64,000 nucleotides of DNA from Ilyobacter polytropus DSM 2926 (GCF_000165505.1 NC_014632.1:1798001-1862000), one strand, 5' to 3'; counted from the first letter of the stretch, positions 8,591 to 17,183 are shown. The notes: generated from the letters alone by a model not told the origin. Program-made: numbers and translations.

Positions 8591-9574
8591 ATGAAAATAA
8601 TAGCTTTTGTTGTAAGGGATGACGAATTAGAAGCCTTTGATAAGTTTTCCAAAGAATTTAATATTCAGGTTGTTCTAAAAAAAGAAATACTGACCCTTGA
8701 AAACATTGACAGTATAGAGGGCTATGACGGAGTTTCTATAACTGGAAAATGTAAGCTTAATAAAGAAATTTTAGATAAGTTTAAAGAATATGAAATTAAA
8801 TTTATTACAACTAGAACTGTTGGATATGATAATGTAGATATCGATTATGCCAAAAAATTAGGCATAAAATTTAGCAATGTTTCCTATTCACCTGATTCAG
8901 TAGGGGAATTTACAGTGATGTCCATATTGAGCCTTTTAAAAAAATTACCTTATTCCAGAACAAAAATGGACTCTAATGATTTCACCCTGTCTGGCTTACA
9001 GGGAAAGGAACTAAAAAGTCAGACAGTGGGAATAATAGGCACCGGTAAAATAGGTCAAAGTGTCATTAAAAACCTAAGTGGTTTCAGGTGTAAGATTATT
9101 GGATACGACCCATACCCTTGTGAAGATATGAAAGATTTAATTGATTATGTAAGCTACGAAGAGTTGATTTCTACTTCTGACGTTATAAGTCTGCATCTGC
9201 CTCTGACAAAAGAAAATTATAATCTCTTCAACAAAGAGGCTTTTGAAAAAATGAAAGATGAAGTTCTAATTATAAACAATGCCAGGGGAGATTTGGTAAA
9301 TACAAAGGATCTAATTTGGGCCCTTGAAAACAACGTAATTTCAGGAGCTGCAGTAGATGTAATTGAATACGAAACTGAGTTTTTTAGGAGGGATTTTTCT
9401 TCAAAAGAATTATCTCATGAAGAATTGAAGATATTAAAGACTATGCCTAACGTACAGGTCACAGCACACCATGCTTTTTTCACAAAAGAGGTTGTTTCAG
9501 ATATTGTAGAGGGTTCTCTTAAAAATTTGAAATCACTTTTTACCACAGGAATTTCAGAAAATGCAGTATGCTAA
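8591..9574 (+). CDS. D-isomer-specific 2-hydroxyacid dehydrogenase (D-lactate dehydrogenase type)
   Basis: NAD-dependent reduction of 2-oxoacids to D-2-hydroxyacids. The 327-residue protein has GTGKIG (150-155) for NAD, NNARGDLVNTKDL (229-241) with catalytic Arg232, an acidic DVIEYETE segment around 256-263 and the catalytic His in TAHHAFF (291-297). Length and motifs match LdhA/HicDH. Last gene of the nhaC-aminotransferase unit, ending at a strong terminator. Together these could oxidise and reduce amino-acid skeletons in a Stickland-like way. The exact substrate (pyruvate, phenylpyruvate, branched oxoacid) is open. Confidence 0.9.
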   Translation: MKIIAFVVRDDELEAFDKFSKEFNIQVVLKKEILTLENIDSIEGYDGVSITGKCKLNKEILDKFKEYEIKFITTRTVGYDNVDIDYAKKLGIKFSNVSYSPDSVGEFTVMSILSLLKKLPYSRTKMDSNDFTLSGLQGKELKSQTVGIIGTGKIGQSVIKNLSGFRCKIIGYDPYPCEDMKDLIDYVSYEELISTSDVISLHLPLTKENYNLFNKEAFEKMKDEVLIINNARGDLVNTKDLIWALENNVISGAAVDVIEYETEFFRRDFSSKELSHEELKILKTMPNVQVTAHHAFFTKEVVSDIVEGSLKNLKSLFTTGISENAVC

Positions 9575-9595
9575 ATTTATTTAATATACTCGATA

Positions 9596-9627
9596 AAAAT
9601 CCGGGGTTTAAACCCCGGATTTTTTTA
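9596..9627. terminator. Bidirectional terminator between convergent genes
   Basis: A perfect hairpin with arms AAATCCGGGGTTT and AAACCCCGGATTT, flanked by A-run on the left and T-run on the right. It serves both the dehydrogenase operon (plus) and thrS (minus). Confidence 0.95.
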
Positions 9628-11550
9628 TTATTTATTTTCATAAAATTTTATTTTAGATTCCTCTTTTATCATCTTCACAAAGTCATCTAATTTCATAGAT
9701 TCCTGATCTTTAGACCCGAATCTTCTTACGTTTACCTCTCTGTTGGCAACCTCGTCTTTCCCAAGGATTACCTGTACAGGAACCTTAAATTTACCATTGG
9801 CTTCCCTTATTTTGTACCCTATACTTTCTGTTCTGCTGTCTATTTCTGCCCTTATTTCTTCCTCTTGTAGTTTCGCCATGATCTCCTTGGCATATGGCAC
9901 TACCTCATCGTTTATCGTAAGAATTTTTACCTGTGTTGGTGCTATCCATAGAGGGAAAGCCCCTGCATAATGCTCTATAAGTATTCCTATAAATCTTTCT
10001 ATAGAACCATAAACAACTCTGTGAATCATTACCGGTCTGTGCTTTTCTCCGTCTTCTCCGATATAGTTTATGTCAAATCTTTCTGGAAGATTAAAGTCTA
10101 ACTGTATAGTTCCGCACTGCCAAGTTCTGCCGATTGCATCTTTGATTTTAAAGTCTAACTTCGGACCATAGAATGCACCGTCTCCAGGATTAATTTTGTA
10201 CTCTTTTCCTAGTCTTTTCATAGCACCTTCTAGTGCAGATTCTGCTTTTTCCCATATTTCATCAGACCCTATTGCTTTTTCAGGTTTGGTAGAAAGCTCT
10301 ATGTTGTATTCAAATCCAAATAAACCACTGTAAAATTTGTCTATCAGTTCTATTACCCCTATAATCTCATCTTCTATCTGCTCAGGAGTCATAAATATAT
10401 GTGCATCGTCCTGGGTAAATGACCTTACCCTCATAAGGCCGTGAAGTGCCCCTGAGAACTCATGTCTATGAACTGTCCCTAATTCCCCTGCCCTTATTGG
10501 CAGATCCTTGTAAGAATGCATCTCCTGCTTATATGCAAGGACTCCTCCTGGGCAGTTCATTGGTTTTATGGCAAATTCAGTTTCGTCTATTTCAGAAGTA
10601 TACATATTCTCTCTATAGTTGTACCAGTGACCAGATGTTTCCCACAGCTCTTTATTAAGCATAATAGGAGTCATTATCTGCTCATATCCCGCCTTAGTAT
10701 GCTCTTTTCTCCAAAGGTCTATCAAAATGTTTCTTATTGTCATTCCCTTAGGCATAAAGAAAGGGAATCCCGGACCATATTCGCTCATGAAAAACAGGCC
10801 AAGTTCTTTTCCTATTTTTCTGTGATCTCTTTTTTCAGCTTCTTCAAGAAATTTCAGGTGAGCCTTAAGCTTCTTTTCATCAGAAAATGCAAATCCGTAG
10901 ATTCTCTGAAGCATTTTATTTTTAGAGTCACCTCTCCAGTATGCTCCTGCTAGAGATTTTAGTTTAAATGCCTTTATATACTTTGTAGAAGGTACGTGTG
11001 GACCTCTGCAAAGGTCCATGAATTCTCCCTGTTTATAGAAAGAAAGCATCTCTCCCTTGGCAATATCTGTTATTATCTCAACCTTATAGTTTTCCCCTAG
11101 TTCTTCGAAGTGCTTTATAGCGTCTTCTCTAGTCATTTCTATTCTTTCGACTTTTATATCTTCTTTGACGATTTTTTTCATTTCAGCTTCGATTTTTACA
11201 AGGTCTTCCTCTGTAAACTGCTCTTTAGGGTCAAAATCATAATAATACCCGTTTTCTATTGCAGGTCCGATGGCAACCTTTGTTTCGGGAAAAAGTCTTA
11301 TAACAGCCTGAGCCATAAGGTGGGCTGCAGAGTGTCTTATTACCTCTTCTCCCTCTTCTGTATCTGGAGTCACAAGTTCTACTTCTGCATCTTTATCTGC
11401 GATATATCTCATGTCCACATATTCTCCGTCTACCTTAGCTGCAATTGCCTTTTTTGCAAGGGAATTACTTATACTCTTGGCAACTTCAAACATATTTGGA
11501 GCATGGTCAAATTCTTTTATATCTCCGCTTGGAAGTGTTATCTTCACCAT
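9628..11550 (-). CDS. thrS: Threonyl-tRNA synthetase
   Basis: Charges tRNA-Thr. The 640-residue protein is full length: TGS domain (1-60), editing domain with HSAAH (73-77) and the later CRGPHV, then the class II core with MNCPGG and the C-terminal anticodon domain beginning near PLWIAPTQVKIL. The ATG follows AGGAGAG. The leader upstream carries a threonine-rich peptide and alternative hairpins, so expression should rise when charged tRNA-Thr is short (see separate entries). No T-box sequence is present. Neighbouring genes are unrelated, so this is a single-gene attenuated operon. Confidence 0.97.
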   Translation of the reverse strand: MVKITLPSGDIKEFDHAPNMFEVAKSISNSLAKKAIAAKVDGEYVDMRYIADKDAEVELVTPDTEEGEEVIRHSAAHLMAQAVIRLFPETKVAIGPAIENGYYYDFDPKEQFTEEDLVKIEAEMKKIVKEDIKVERIEMTREDAIKHFEELGENYKVEIITDIAKGEMLSFYKQGEFMDLCRGPHVPSTKYIKAFKLKSLAGAYWRGDSKNKMLQRIYGFAFSDEKKLKAHLKFLEEAEKRDHRKIGKELGLFFMSEYGPGFPFFMPKGMTIRNILIDLWRKEHTKAGYEQIMTPIMLNKELWETSGHWYNYRENMYTSEIDETEFAIKPMNCPGGVLAYKQEMHSYKDLPIRAGELGTVHRHEFSGALHGLMRVRSFTQDDAHIFMTPEQIEDEIIGVIELIDKFYSGLFGFEYNIELSTKPEKAIGSDEIWEKAESALEGAMKRLGKEYKINPGDGAFYGPKLDFKIKDAIGRTWQCGTIQLDFNLPERFDINYIGEDGEKHRPVMIHRVVYGSIERFIGILIEHYAGAFPLWIAPTQVKILTINDEVVPYAKEIMAKLQEEEIRAEIDSRTESIGYKIREANGKFKVPVQVILGKDEVANREVNVRRFGSKDQESMKLDDFVKMIKEESKIKFYENK

Positions 11551-11609
11551 AATAATCTCTCCTTTTCTATCTTTAATTTTTTATTAAACTTCTCAAAATA
11601 ATATCCAGT

Positions 11610-11641
11610 AAAAAAGACCACCTGGTTTTGTCCAGATGGCC
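11610..11641 (-). terminator. Attenuator terminator (regions 3:4) of the thrS leader
   Basis: On the minus strand GGCCATCTGG (11641-11632) pairs with CCAGGTGGTC (11625-11616), with G-U pairs and a 6-nt loop, then six Us. It ends 60 bp before the thrS start codon, so it can only act as a regulated stop for thrS. Confidence 0.85.
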
Positions 11642-11760
11642 TTTCTATCTTAACTTCTAAGATTTCCCCACATAGACACTCACCATTTTAATAATACAAC
11701 ACGGGCTCGTATCCTCAAAGATACAAACCCTTATTTGTTGGTCAATGTGGTTGTTGTGTC
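11630..11760 (-). promoter_or_regulatory. thrS attenuation leader with alternative pairings
   Basis: Region 1 CCACAT (11750-11745) is part of two Thr codons and pairs with ATGTGG (11673-11668). Region 2 GTCTATGTGG (11677-11668) can instead pair with region 3 CCATCTGGAC (11639-11630) in nine of ten positions. That pairing would destroy the terminator. A stable hairpin (GGGTTTGTATC 11730-11720, GATACGAGCCC 11713-11703) directly follows the peptide stop codon, and a small ATCTTA/TAAGAT hairpin lies at 11663-11647. A ribosome stalled at Thr codons would free region 2 and keep thrS on. Confidence 0.75.
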
Positions 11761-11781
11761 AAAAAATACACCGTACAACAT
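11731..11781 (-). CDS. Threonine leader peptide of thrS, 16 aa
   Basis: Reads MLYGVFFDTTTTLTNK and stop, behind AGGAGAGA (11794-11787). Five of sixteen residues are Thr, four in a row (ACA ACA ACC ACA) and one more two codons later. A consensus promoter lies upstream, and a terminator with an alternative antiterminator lies between it and thrS. This is the layout of classical amino-acid leader peptides such as ThrL and PheM. The peptide itself probably has no function beyond ribosome stalling. Confidence 0.8.
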   Translation of the reverse strand: MLYGVFFDTTTTLTNK

Positions 11782-11812
11782 AGAAATCTCTCCTAATATT
11801 ACCTTTTTAAAA

Positions 11813-11841
11813 ATAATATCAAAAACTACTTATTCTGTCAA
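11813..11841 (-). promoter_or_regulatory. Promoter of the thrS leader
   Basis: Minus-strand TTGACA (11841-11836), 17-bp spacer, TATTAT (11818-11813). Transcription should start near 11806, about 25 nt before the leader-peptide ATG. Confidence 0.8.
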
Positions 11842-11910
11842 ATTTTTCCACGTGAAACTTGAAAAAATACACCATCTTAAAAGCCCTAAAAAAATCACTC
11901 TGAAGTCTTT

Positions 11911-12011
11911 TTTTGTCACGAATTACACATATAGATACGAATAAGAAAATAAATCAGAAGTCTTAATTATCTCATTATTCTTTATTTTATTCGTGTTTAT
12001 TCGTGACAAAA
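11911..12011. repeat. Large imperfect inverted repeat with ACGAAT units
   Basis: Outer arms TTTTGTCACGAAT (11911-11923) and ATTCGTGACAAAA (11999-12011) pair perfectly over 13 bp. Inner segments ACGAATAAG...AATAAA and TTTATTTTATTCGTG also pair, so four ACGAAT units face each other in pairs. No U-tract follows on either strand, so it is not an ordinary terminator. No ORF inside. It may be a dispersed MITE-like repeat. Confidence 0.6.
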
Positions 12012-12097
12012 TCTTTTAACCTTTTATTAACTATATTCATCTGGTTCAATATTTTTATTTCAATTTTTAAATGACATCATAGAATCATTGAAGTTAA

Positions 12098-15000
12098 TTA
12101 CTCTATATCATCTACATTTACACCGTCAAATAAATAGGTCTGTGGCGATGTATTCTCTCCGTCATTTTCCGCTCCAAAACCAAATATAGGCATATTAGGA
12201 AAGGTAAGAAGTGTAAACTGAAGTGCAACTTCCCATTCATAATCATCCGAGGAACTTACATACTCCCTTGTCATAGCTACTGCCCACTCATAATATCCTT
12301 TTTCCTTACCTATTTCAACCCCTATACCATCTAAAGTTTCTCTGTTAGAGTCATCCCCAGAAATAGGCTCATTGATTCTTACAAATGTCTTTAGTCTCCA
12401 TCCTTCACTTGGTTTACCAACCTTGGCACTTAGACTTATCTCATGGTCTCTGTCTGTCTCTGACCAATCGTCACTACTGTCATATTCAGCATCCTGATTA
12501 AACTCATAGCCTATACCCAGTCTGTTGTATGAATAGTATAAACTTGCATCTACACCCTCCATAGAATCCCAGTAATTTCCTGTTTCAGAATACCTCTCAC
12601 TGTTTCTCTGGAACATAAGATATAGGGAGAACTTTTTCTTATATTCCCCGAGATCCATCTTCTCATCTCCTATGCTACTGAGGTTAAAGTCAAGAGAATT
12701 ACTCTCTCTGTCCTCAAGGATATCACGTATTTTTTCTATGTCTTCCTGACTCAGTTCATCTTCATCTTTACCTGTTTCCTTTGATCCGTATTTTTTTAAG
12801 TCTTCTTCTGTAAATCTTTTATCCCTGTATTCATATCTGAACGATACAACATCAGATGAGTAAATATCATTTTCATCCTCGTTGTGCACATAATCTTCAT
12901 AAGTTCCCTTGTAGTAATGCTCTACATCTCCTCCCTTTAAATAAGAAAGGCTGTATATCTGATTGTCTACATCTATATCTACCTCATCATCAGTCTCGTT
13001 ATATCTGTAGTCTTCACCTCTTATGAATTCAAACTGCCATTTGTCCAAACCATTTCTAAGTTCATAACCGTATATATCCTCACTGATATTCTCTCTAGAG
13101 TCGTCAGTGTCCTCCATATCCCAGATATCATAATCAATTTTTTCCTTTTTATAGTAGAACTTGTGATCTCCCAGAGAATAATCTATACCATACTGTCTGT
13201 TTGTCAGATCATTGAAGTTTTCCTCTGATTCATTTTCATCTGTAAAATGTTCATCAAAGTTATAATAAATTTTTGCTATCTTTGTGTCGTCTATTTTCAC
13301 ATCAAGACTGTTTTTTATTAAATCTCTTTTTTTACGGCCTTCATCAGCTGCATCATAGATGTTGCTGTAGTCTATTGTGTATCCTGTCTCTGTGTTTCCC
13401 ACACCCATTGTAAGGGTATCCTTGTATTGGAATATTCTGTCTTTATTTTTCAGCCTGATATCAGCAGCTTCATCAGCGTCTCCAAGGTCACTATCTCCCT
13501 CTTTATAATCGTAGTCCTGATAATAATAGGTAAATTCGTTGGCTAAATCTATATCGGCTTTTCTACTGTAATTTTGGGCATTATCATAAATATCAGTTTT
13601 CAAATTCAGTGTGAGTTGGTGTCTAAGAGTCTCATCTCCTCCGTTTGTGTAGCTTAAAGTATCGGGATTGTAACCGACATCATATTGATCATGCCTAAGG
13701 TTATACTTTACTCCGAAGTCCCCTAAGTAGCCAAGTCCCAGTCTGCTTTTTCCCACACCTACCTCATAATAGTCAGATTCATTTACGTATTTATTGTAGG
13801 CATCTCCCTCTTCATAGTCATCATAATCATAGATACCCTCTCTGTCCCAGAATTCCTCTTCAGTTCTTCCTGCAGCAAAGGTAAGTCCGAAGTTTTCACT
13901 TGAGAGATCCATACTGACCCTGTCCTCTTTTTTGTCCTCATAAACAACATCTTCAAATCTATTATACTGAGTATCTCTGCTGTTATCTTTATTACTGGTT
14001 ATAGTTGAAGATCTGTAAGGATCTTCTGTGACATCAAGTTCTTTTTCCTCTGTCTTGAAGGAATAATTAATCTTATAATCTAAACCTGTATCTAAGAACT
14101 CATAATCCCCTAGTCCCAGATAAAGATTTTGACTGTCATTTTGAGAGTATTTTGAAACAGTCCAAGGTACATATTCCACATCATCTTCATAAATCCCAGA
14201 TAGGTTTATAATATCATCTAGATTAGGATCCCTTTCCCAAGACCTAAGTTCCCTGTATTCATCACCTGTTTTCTCGTCATACTTTAAAGTCAGTTTATTA
14301 TTTTTATCTGTTATTTCAAATCCAAAATTTTCTGCCTTTGACTGAAGATCGTCCTTTGTAGAACCTGCATCTAAATCATCAAGATACTCATAGTAGGCAC
14401 TCATCTTATAATCATCGTTACCTTTTGAAATTCCCAACTCAGAGAATAAGTCGCTATCCATCTCTTCATCGTAATCTAGATCATCTAGCCTATCGTCAAC
14501 AATCTCCTTGTATGAATCTTTGTCCTCTACAAGTTTTACTTTTCCATATATACTTGTATCTTCATTTTCTTCTAGTTTTTCAAGCTTTGTATCTAAAGAA
14601 ACAAAACTCATATAATCTCCGCCGTCAGGTCTTTCCCCTATATAGTTTGAACTAGATGAATCATAGTATCCGTCATCTTCATTGTCATCTCTTATACTTT
14701 CTAGCTCACTTACCATATTTTCAGTGACATTTCTGTAGGTAAAATTCAGATATCCCTTATCACTGTTATAACTATGAGAATACTCTGCATCCCATCTGTC
14801 CTCTTCACTGCTGTCTTTTTTATATAAAAGAGCATCTGTTACGTCTAACTTTGCAGTACCGTAATTGTCTGTCTTATATTCATTTTCCCATCTTCCGACT
14901 AATATTCCCATTGTGTCAGCAAACTTTGGAGCAAATCCCCCCTTATATTTGCTGTCACTGTCTCCATAAAGAAGCCCCCAGCTGGTGTACCATCCGTAAT

Positions 15001-15709
15001 CATCATCTGATCCCCACATAGGGAAAAGAGGAACTTCTGATCCTGATCTTATATTTACCGCATACCAAGGCATGGTAAATGGAAGTACGTCTTTAGATCC
15101 TATGTAAAGGTCTGTGTCTTTGAAAACGACCTGTTTATCAGGTTCTATGACTATCTCTTTTGTTCCAAGATGATAACCTGCACTGTTGATATCATCACTC
15201 TGGGTAATTTTCGGGTCTGTAGTGAACCAGGCATTGCTAAGAGTTAGATTTCCACCTCTATACTCAGCAGTTTCCCCACCGAAAAATATCCTGTCACTTG
15301 GTGCTTCTGCCCCTGTCAGGCTTCCTACCTTTAGATACCCTTTACTGTCATAAAATCTGGCATATTCTCCATCAAGGGAAACCTCAGCATCTCTCGTCTC
15401 AATCTTCCCCTGGGCTCCTCCTTCTTGAAACTCCATTATAACGTCGCCATTGGCCGTTACCTTGTTTTCTTCCTTATTTCTCTGAAGTTCATAGGCCTTC
15501 ATTTTGAGGTTCCCGTATTGCAGGTTTACCCCTTCTTCTGATTTTATGGTCTCAGTTCCGAGATCTATCTCCACCTCGTCTGTGGCACCTGAAATTTCCT
15601 CAGAACTTGCAGCCTGATTAAGTGATTCTTCATACAAATTTTCCTGGCCAAATGCATATATACATGCTATTATAAATGCTGCCAAAGCTATTTTTTTTCT
15701 CATTGTCAT
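12098..15709 (-). CDS. lptD: LptD/OstA-like outer-membrane LPS assembly protein
   Basis: A 1203-residue protein with a cleavable signal peptide (MTMRKKIALAAFIIACIYAFG). An OstA-like N-domain follows (GNLKMKAYELQRNKEENKVTANGDVIMEF) and then the LptD-type junction (PWYAVNIRSGSEVPLFPMWG). The rest is a long Asp/Glu/Tyr-rich beta-barrel ending in an aromatic-poor YLFDGVNVDDIE tail. Much longer than E. coli LptD (784 residues). I see no Cys in the mature part, so the disulfides of E. coli LptD are absent. The start at 15709 is preferred over an in-frame ATG at 15733 because it follows GGGGGA and the likely start point is near 15731. Confidence 0.75.
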   Translation of the reverse strand: MTMRKKIALAAFIIACIYAFGQENLYEESLNQAASSEEISGATDEVEIDLGTETIKSEEGVNLQYGNLKMKAYELQRNKEENKVTANGDVIMEFQEGGAQGKIETRDAEVSLDGEYARFYDSKGYLKVGSLTGAEAPSDRIFFGGETAEYRGGNLTLSNAWFTTDPKITQSDDINSAGYHLGTKEIVIEPDKQVVFKDTDLYIGSKDVLPFTMPWYAVNIRSGSEVPLFPMWGSDDDYGWYTSWGLLYGDSDSKYKGGFAPKFADTMGILVGRWENEYKTDNYGTAKLDVTDALLYKKDSSEEDRWDAEYSHSYNSDKGYLNFTYRNVTENMVSELESIRDDNEDDGYYDSSSSNYIGERPDGGDYMSFVSLDTKLEKLEENEDTSIYGKVKLVEDKDSYKEIVDDRLDDLDYDEEMDSDLFSELGISKGNDDYKMSAYYEYLDDLDAGSTKDDLQSKAENFGFEITDKNNKLTLKYDEKTGDEYRELRSWERDPNLDDIINLSGIYEDDVEYVPWTVSKYSQNDSQNLYLGLGDYEFLDTGLDYKINYSFKTEEKELDVTEDPYRSSTITSNKDNSRDTQYNRFEDVVYEDKKEDRVSMDLSSENFGLTFAAGRTEEEFWDREGIYDYDDYEEGDAYNKYVNESDYYEVGVGKSRLGLGYLGDFGVKYNLRHDQYDVGYNPDTLSYTNGGDETLRHQLTLNLKTDIYDNAQNYSRKADIDLANEFTYYYQDYDYKEGDSDLGDADEAADIRLKNKDRIFQYKDTLTMGVGNTETGYTIDYSNIYDAADEGRKKRDLIKNSLDVKIDDTKIAKIYYNFDEHFTDENESEENFNDLTNRQYGIDYSLGDHKFYYKKEKIDYDIWDMEDTDDSRENISEDIYGYELRNGLDKWQFEFIRGEDYRYNETDDEVDIDVDNQIYSLSYLKGGDVEHYYKGTYEDYVHNEDENDIYSSDVVSFRYEYRDKRFTEEDLKKYGSKETGKDEDELSQEDIEKIRDILEDRESNSLDFNLSSIGDEKMDLGEYKKKFSLYLMFQRNSERYSETGNYWDSMEGVDASLYYSYNRLGIGYEFNQDAEYDSSDDWSETDRDHEISLSAKVGKPSEGWRLKTFVRINEPISGDDSNRETLDGIGVEIGKEKGYYEWAVAMTREYVSSSDDYEWEVALQFTLLTFPNMPIFGFGAENDGENTSPQTYLFDGVNVDDIE

Positions 15710-15737
15710 CTTTCCCCCATCCAAATTAAGCATTACA

Positions 15738-15746
15738 AGTATATCA
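15738..15746 (-). promoter_or_regulatory. Extended -10 promoter of the LptD-like gene
   Basis: Minus-strand TGA-TATACT (15746-15738) is an extended -10 element without a clear -35 box. It sets the mRNA start near 15731, just inside the upstream ATG codon. Confidence 0.4.
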
Positions 15747-15889
15747 CATATTTTATCGTAAATAAATTGGTGATCTTAAGGATTTTAGTTTTTTGCAGAA
15801 TTAAATTTACTGCCTTGCTGTCTGCAGTGCTTTAATAAAATATAAATTTTAATTTTTTAATATATTATTTTTTAAAGGGAGGATTTGTT

Positions 15890-16564
15890 TTGAAAAAGTT
15901 TTTAATTTTATTCTTTATTCTAATCTCTACAACAGTTTTTGCAGAAGAAAAAGTTGAAAAGGAAAACCAGTATATTATCCGTTTGGTCCATGGAGAGGGA
16001 TCATACTCGACTTTTGGAAATATCATATCACTCCAGGAAAACATACATGATGAACAAAACAGCTCATTAGACGGTATTCAGCTGGAAAAATACATAGCAA
16101 GAAATCTTGTCAACGATTCCTTGGATTTCACTCTTTTCACTAGCTTTTTCTACCACAGTCAGGATATTGAAAATCCAAATGGAAGTTATACTTCTCCAGA
16201 AACTCTTTCAGGAATAGATACATTTCAGGTAAACGGAGGAGTAAAAGCCTACTGGAAAAACTTCCCTTGGAAAAATTTCGTAAGAACAAGGGTCGGTCTC
16301 GGAGAGGGGATATCATACGTAGATGAAAAACTCGATCTTGAGATACAAAACACCAACAGAAAAGAGAGAAAAAGTGACTCTTATTTTCTCAACTATATAG
16401 ATCTTACAGTCGCCTTTAACCTGCGAGACATCACAAGGTGGAACGCCTTAGAGAACTACTATGCAGGTATAGGGGTTTCTCACCGTTCTGGAATATTCGG
16501 AACAATAAACAATGTAGACGGCGGATCAAATTTTTACACATTTTTCCTAGAGGCAGAATTTTAA
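15890..16564 (+). CDS. Outer-membrane beta-barrel protein, lipid A deacylase (PagL)-like
   Basis: A 224-residue protein with a clear signal peptide (MKKFLILFFILISTTVFAEE) and alternating polar/aromatic strands ending in FYTFFLEAEF, typical of a small outer-membrane barrel. The segment GVSHRSGIFG followed by GGSNFYTFF resembles the His-x-Ser region of PagL-type lipid A 3-O-deacylases and related uncharacterised barrels. The enzymatic call is tentative. It starts with TTG at 15890, seven bases after GGGAGG. It is divergent from the LptD-like gene, which fits a role at the LPS layer. Confidence 0.6.
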   Translation: MKKFLILFFILISTTVFAEEKVEKENQYIIRLVHGEGSYSTFGNIISLQENIHDEQNSSLDGIQLEKYIARNLVNDSLDFTLFTSFFYHSQDIENPNGSYTSPETLSGIDTFQVNGGVKAYWKNFPWKNFVRTRVGLGEGISYVDEKLDLEIQNTNRKERKSDSYFLNYIDLTVAFNLRDITRWNALENYYAGIGVSHRSGIFGTINNVDGGSNFYTFFLEAEF

Positions 16565-16582
16565 AAATTCTGCCTTTTTTTT
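16551..16582 (+). terminator. Rho-independent terminator overlapping the stop codon
   Basis: AGGCAGAATTTT (16551-16562) pairs with AAAAATTCTGCCT (16563-16575) and eight Ts follow. The last codons of the barrel gene form the left arm. Confidence 0.9.
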
Positions 16583-16661
16583 ATTTTTTTCAAAATTTCT
16601 TGTACTATATGAGTTCTTTAAATTCTCGTTGTAAACTTATTGTACTGATGAAAGTATATGT

Positions 16662-16690
16662 TTGATTAAAATCATTTTTTGTGGTAATAT
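16662..16690 (+). promoter_or_regulatory. Promoter of the DUF3870 gene
   Basis: TTGATT (16662-16667), 17-bp spacer, TAATAT (16685-16690), about 100 bp before the start codon. Confidence 0.55.
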
Positions 16691-16793
16691 ATACCTTATA
16701 TATAATAAAAGGTCGAAAATTTAGTAATTATTGGAATATAGGATTGATGGTGTATTTATCAAAATATTTTATAATGATGTTGGGGTGGGCTTA

Positions 16794-17129
16794 ATGGAAA
16801 ATAAAGTTTTGGTTACAGGATATTCAAAAATTCCGGGGGGAATTGCAGGTTCTGACGTTTATTCAGTTATAGGCTTAAGTTTATTGGTAGATGCTACCAC
16901 CGGAAAGATCTTAGAAGCTGACACCAATCTGGTTATTTCGTTGGCAAGACGGCATATTAATGACATTCTTGTGGGAGAAAAGATAACAGACCTTCAAGCT
17001 CTAGAGTACCGGTTTAAAAGCGAATATCATGGTTCTGCAAGAAAGGCTCTTATTGTCGCAATGAAAATATGCTATGACAGATATCTAAAGGCTATTGAAA
17101 ACAGAAAGAATTTAGAAGAAAAAAATTAA
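16794..17129 (+). CDS. DUF3870 domain protein
   Basis: A 111-residue cytoplasmic protein beginning MENKVLVTGYSKIPGGIAGS. The conserved pattern is visible: VTGYSKIP, YSVIGLSLLVDATTGKI, DTNLVISLARRHINDILVG and YHGSARKALIVAMK. The family is found in anaerobes, often with a role unknown. I take the ATG at 16794 behind GGGGTGGG; an in-frame upstream ATG at 16731 has no ribosome-binding site. It is monocistronic and ends at a bipartite hairpin terminator. Confidence 0.8.
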   Translation: MENKVLVTGYSKIPGGIAGSDVYSVIGLSLLVDATTGKILEADTNLVISLARRHINDILVGEKITDLQALEYRFKSEYHGSARKALIVAMKICYDRYLKAIENRKNLEEKN

Positions 17130-17183
17130 AATTATAACTCTTAATTTTAAATACTCTTTCAATGATTTAAAGTAAAATTTTTT

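Noticed and set aside
10516-10953. 145-codon plus-strand ORF within thrS
   Set aside because: Antisense shadow of the conserved thrS coding frame, with Ser/Phe/Cys-rich noise composition.
11110-11601. 163-codon plus-strand ORF over the 5' end of thrS
   Set aside because: Antisense to the TGS and editing domains; Phe/Cys/Tyr-rich translation and no start signals.
11551-11810. T-box riboswitch before thrS
   Set aside because: No AGGGTGGNACCGCG-type T-box or specifier-stem layout is present; leader peptide and alternative hairpins explain the region better.
11735-11944. 69-codon plus-strand ORF
   Set aside because: It is the antisense of the thrS leader and promoter and has no ribosome-binding site.
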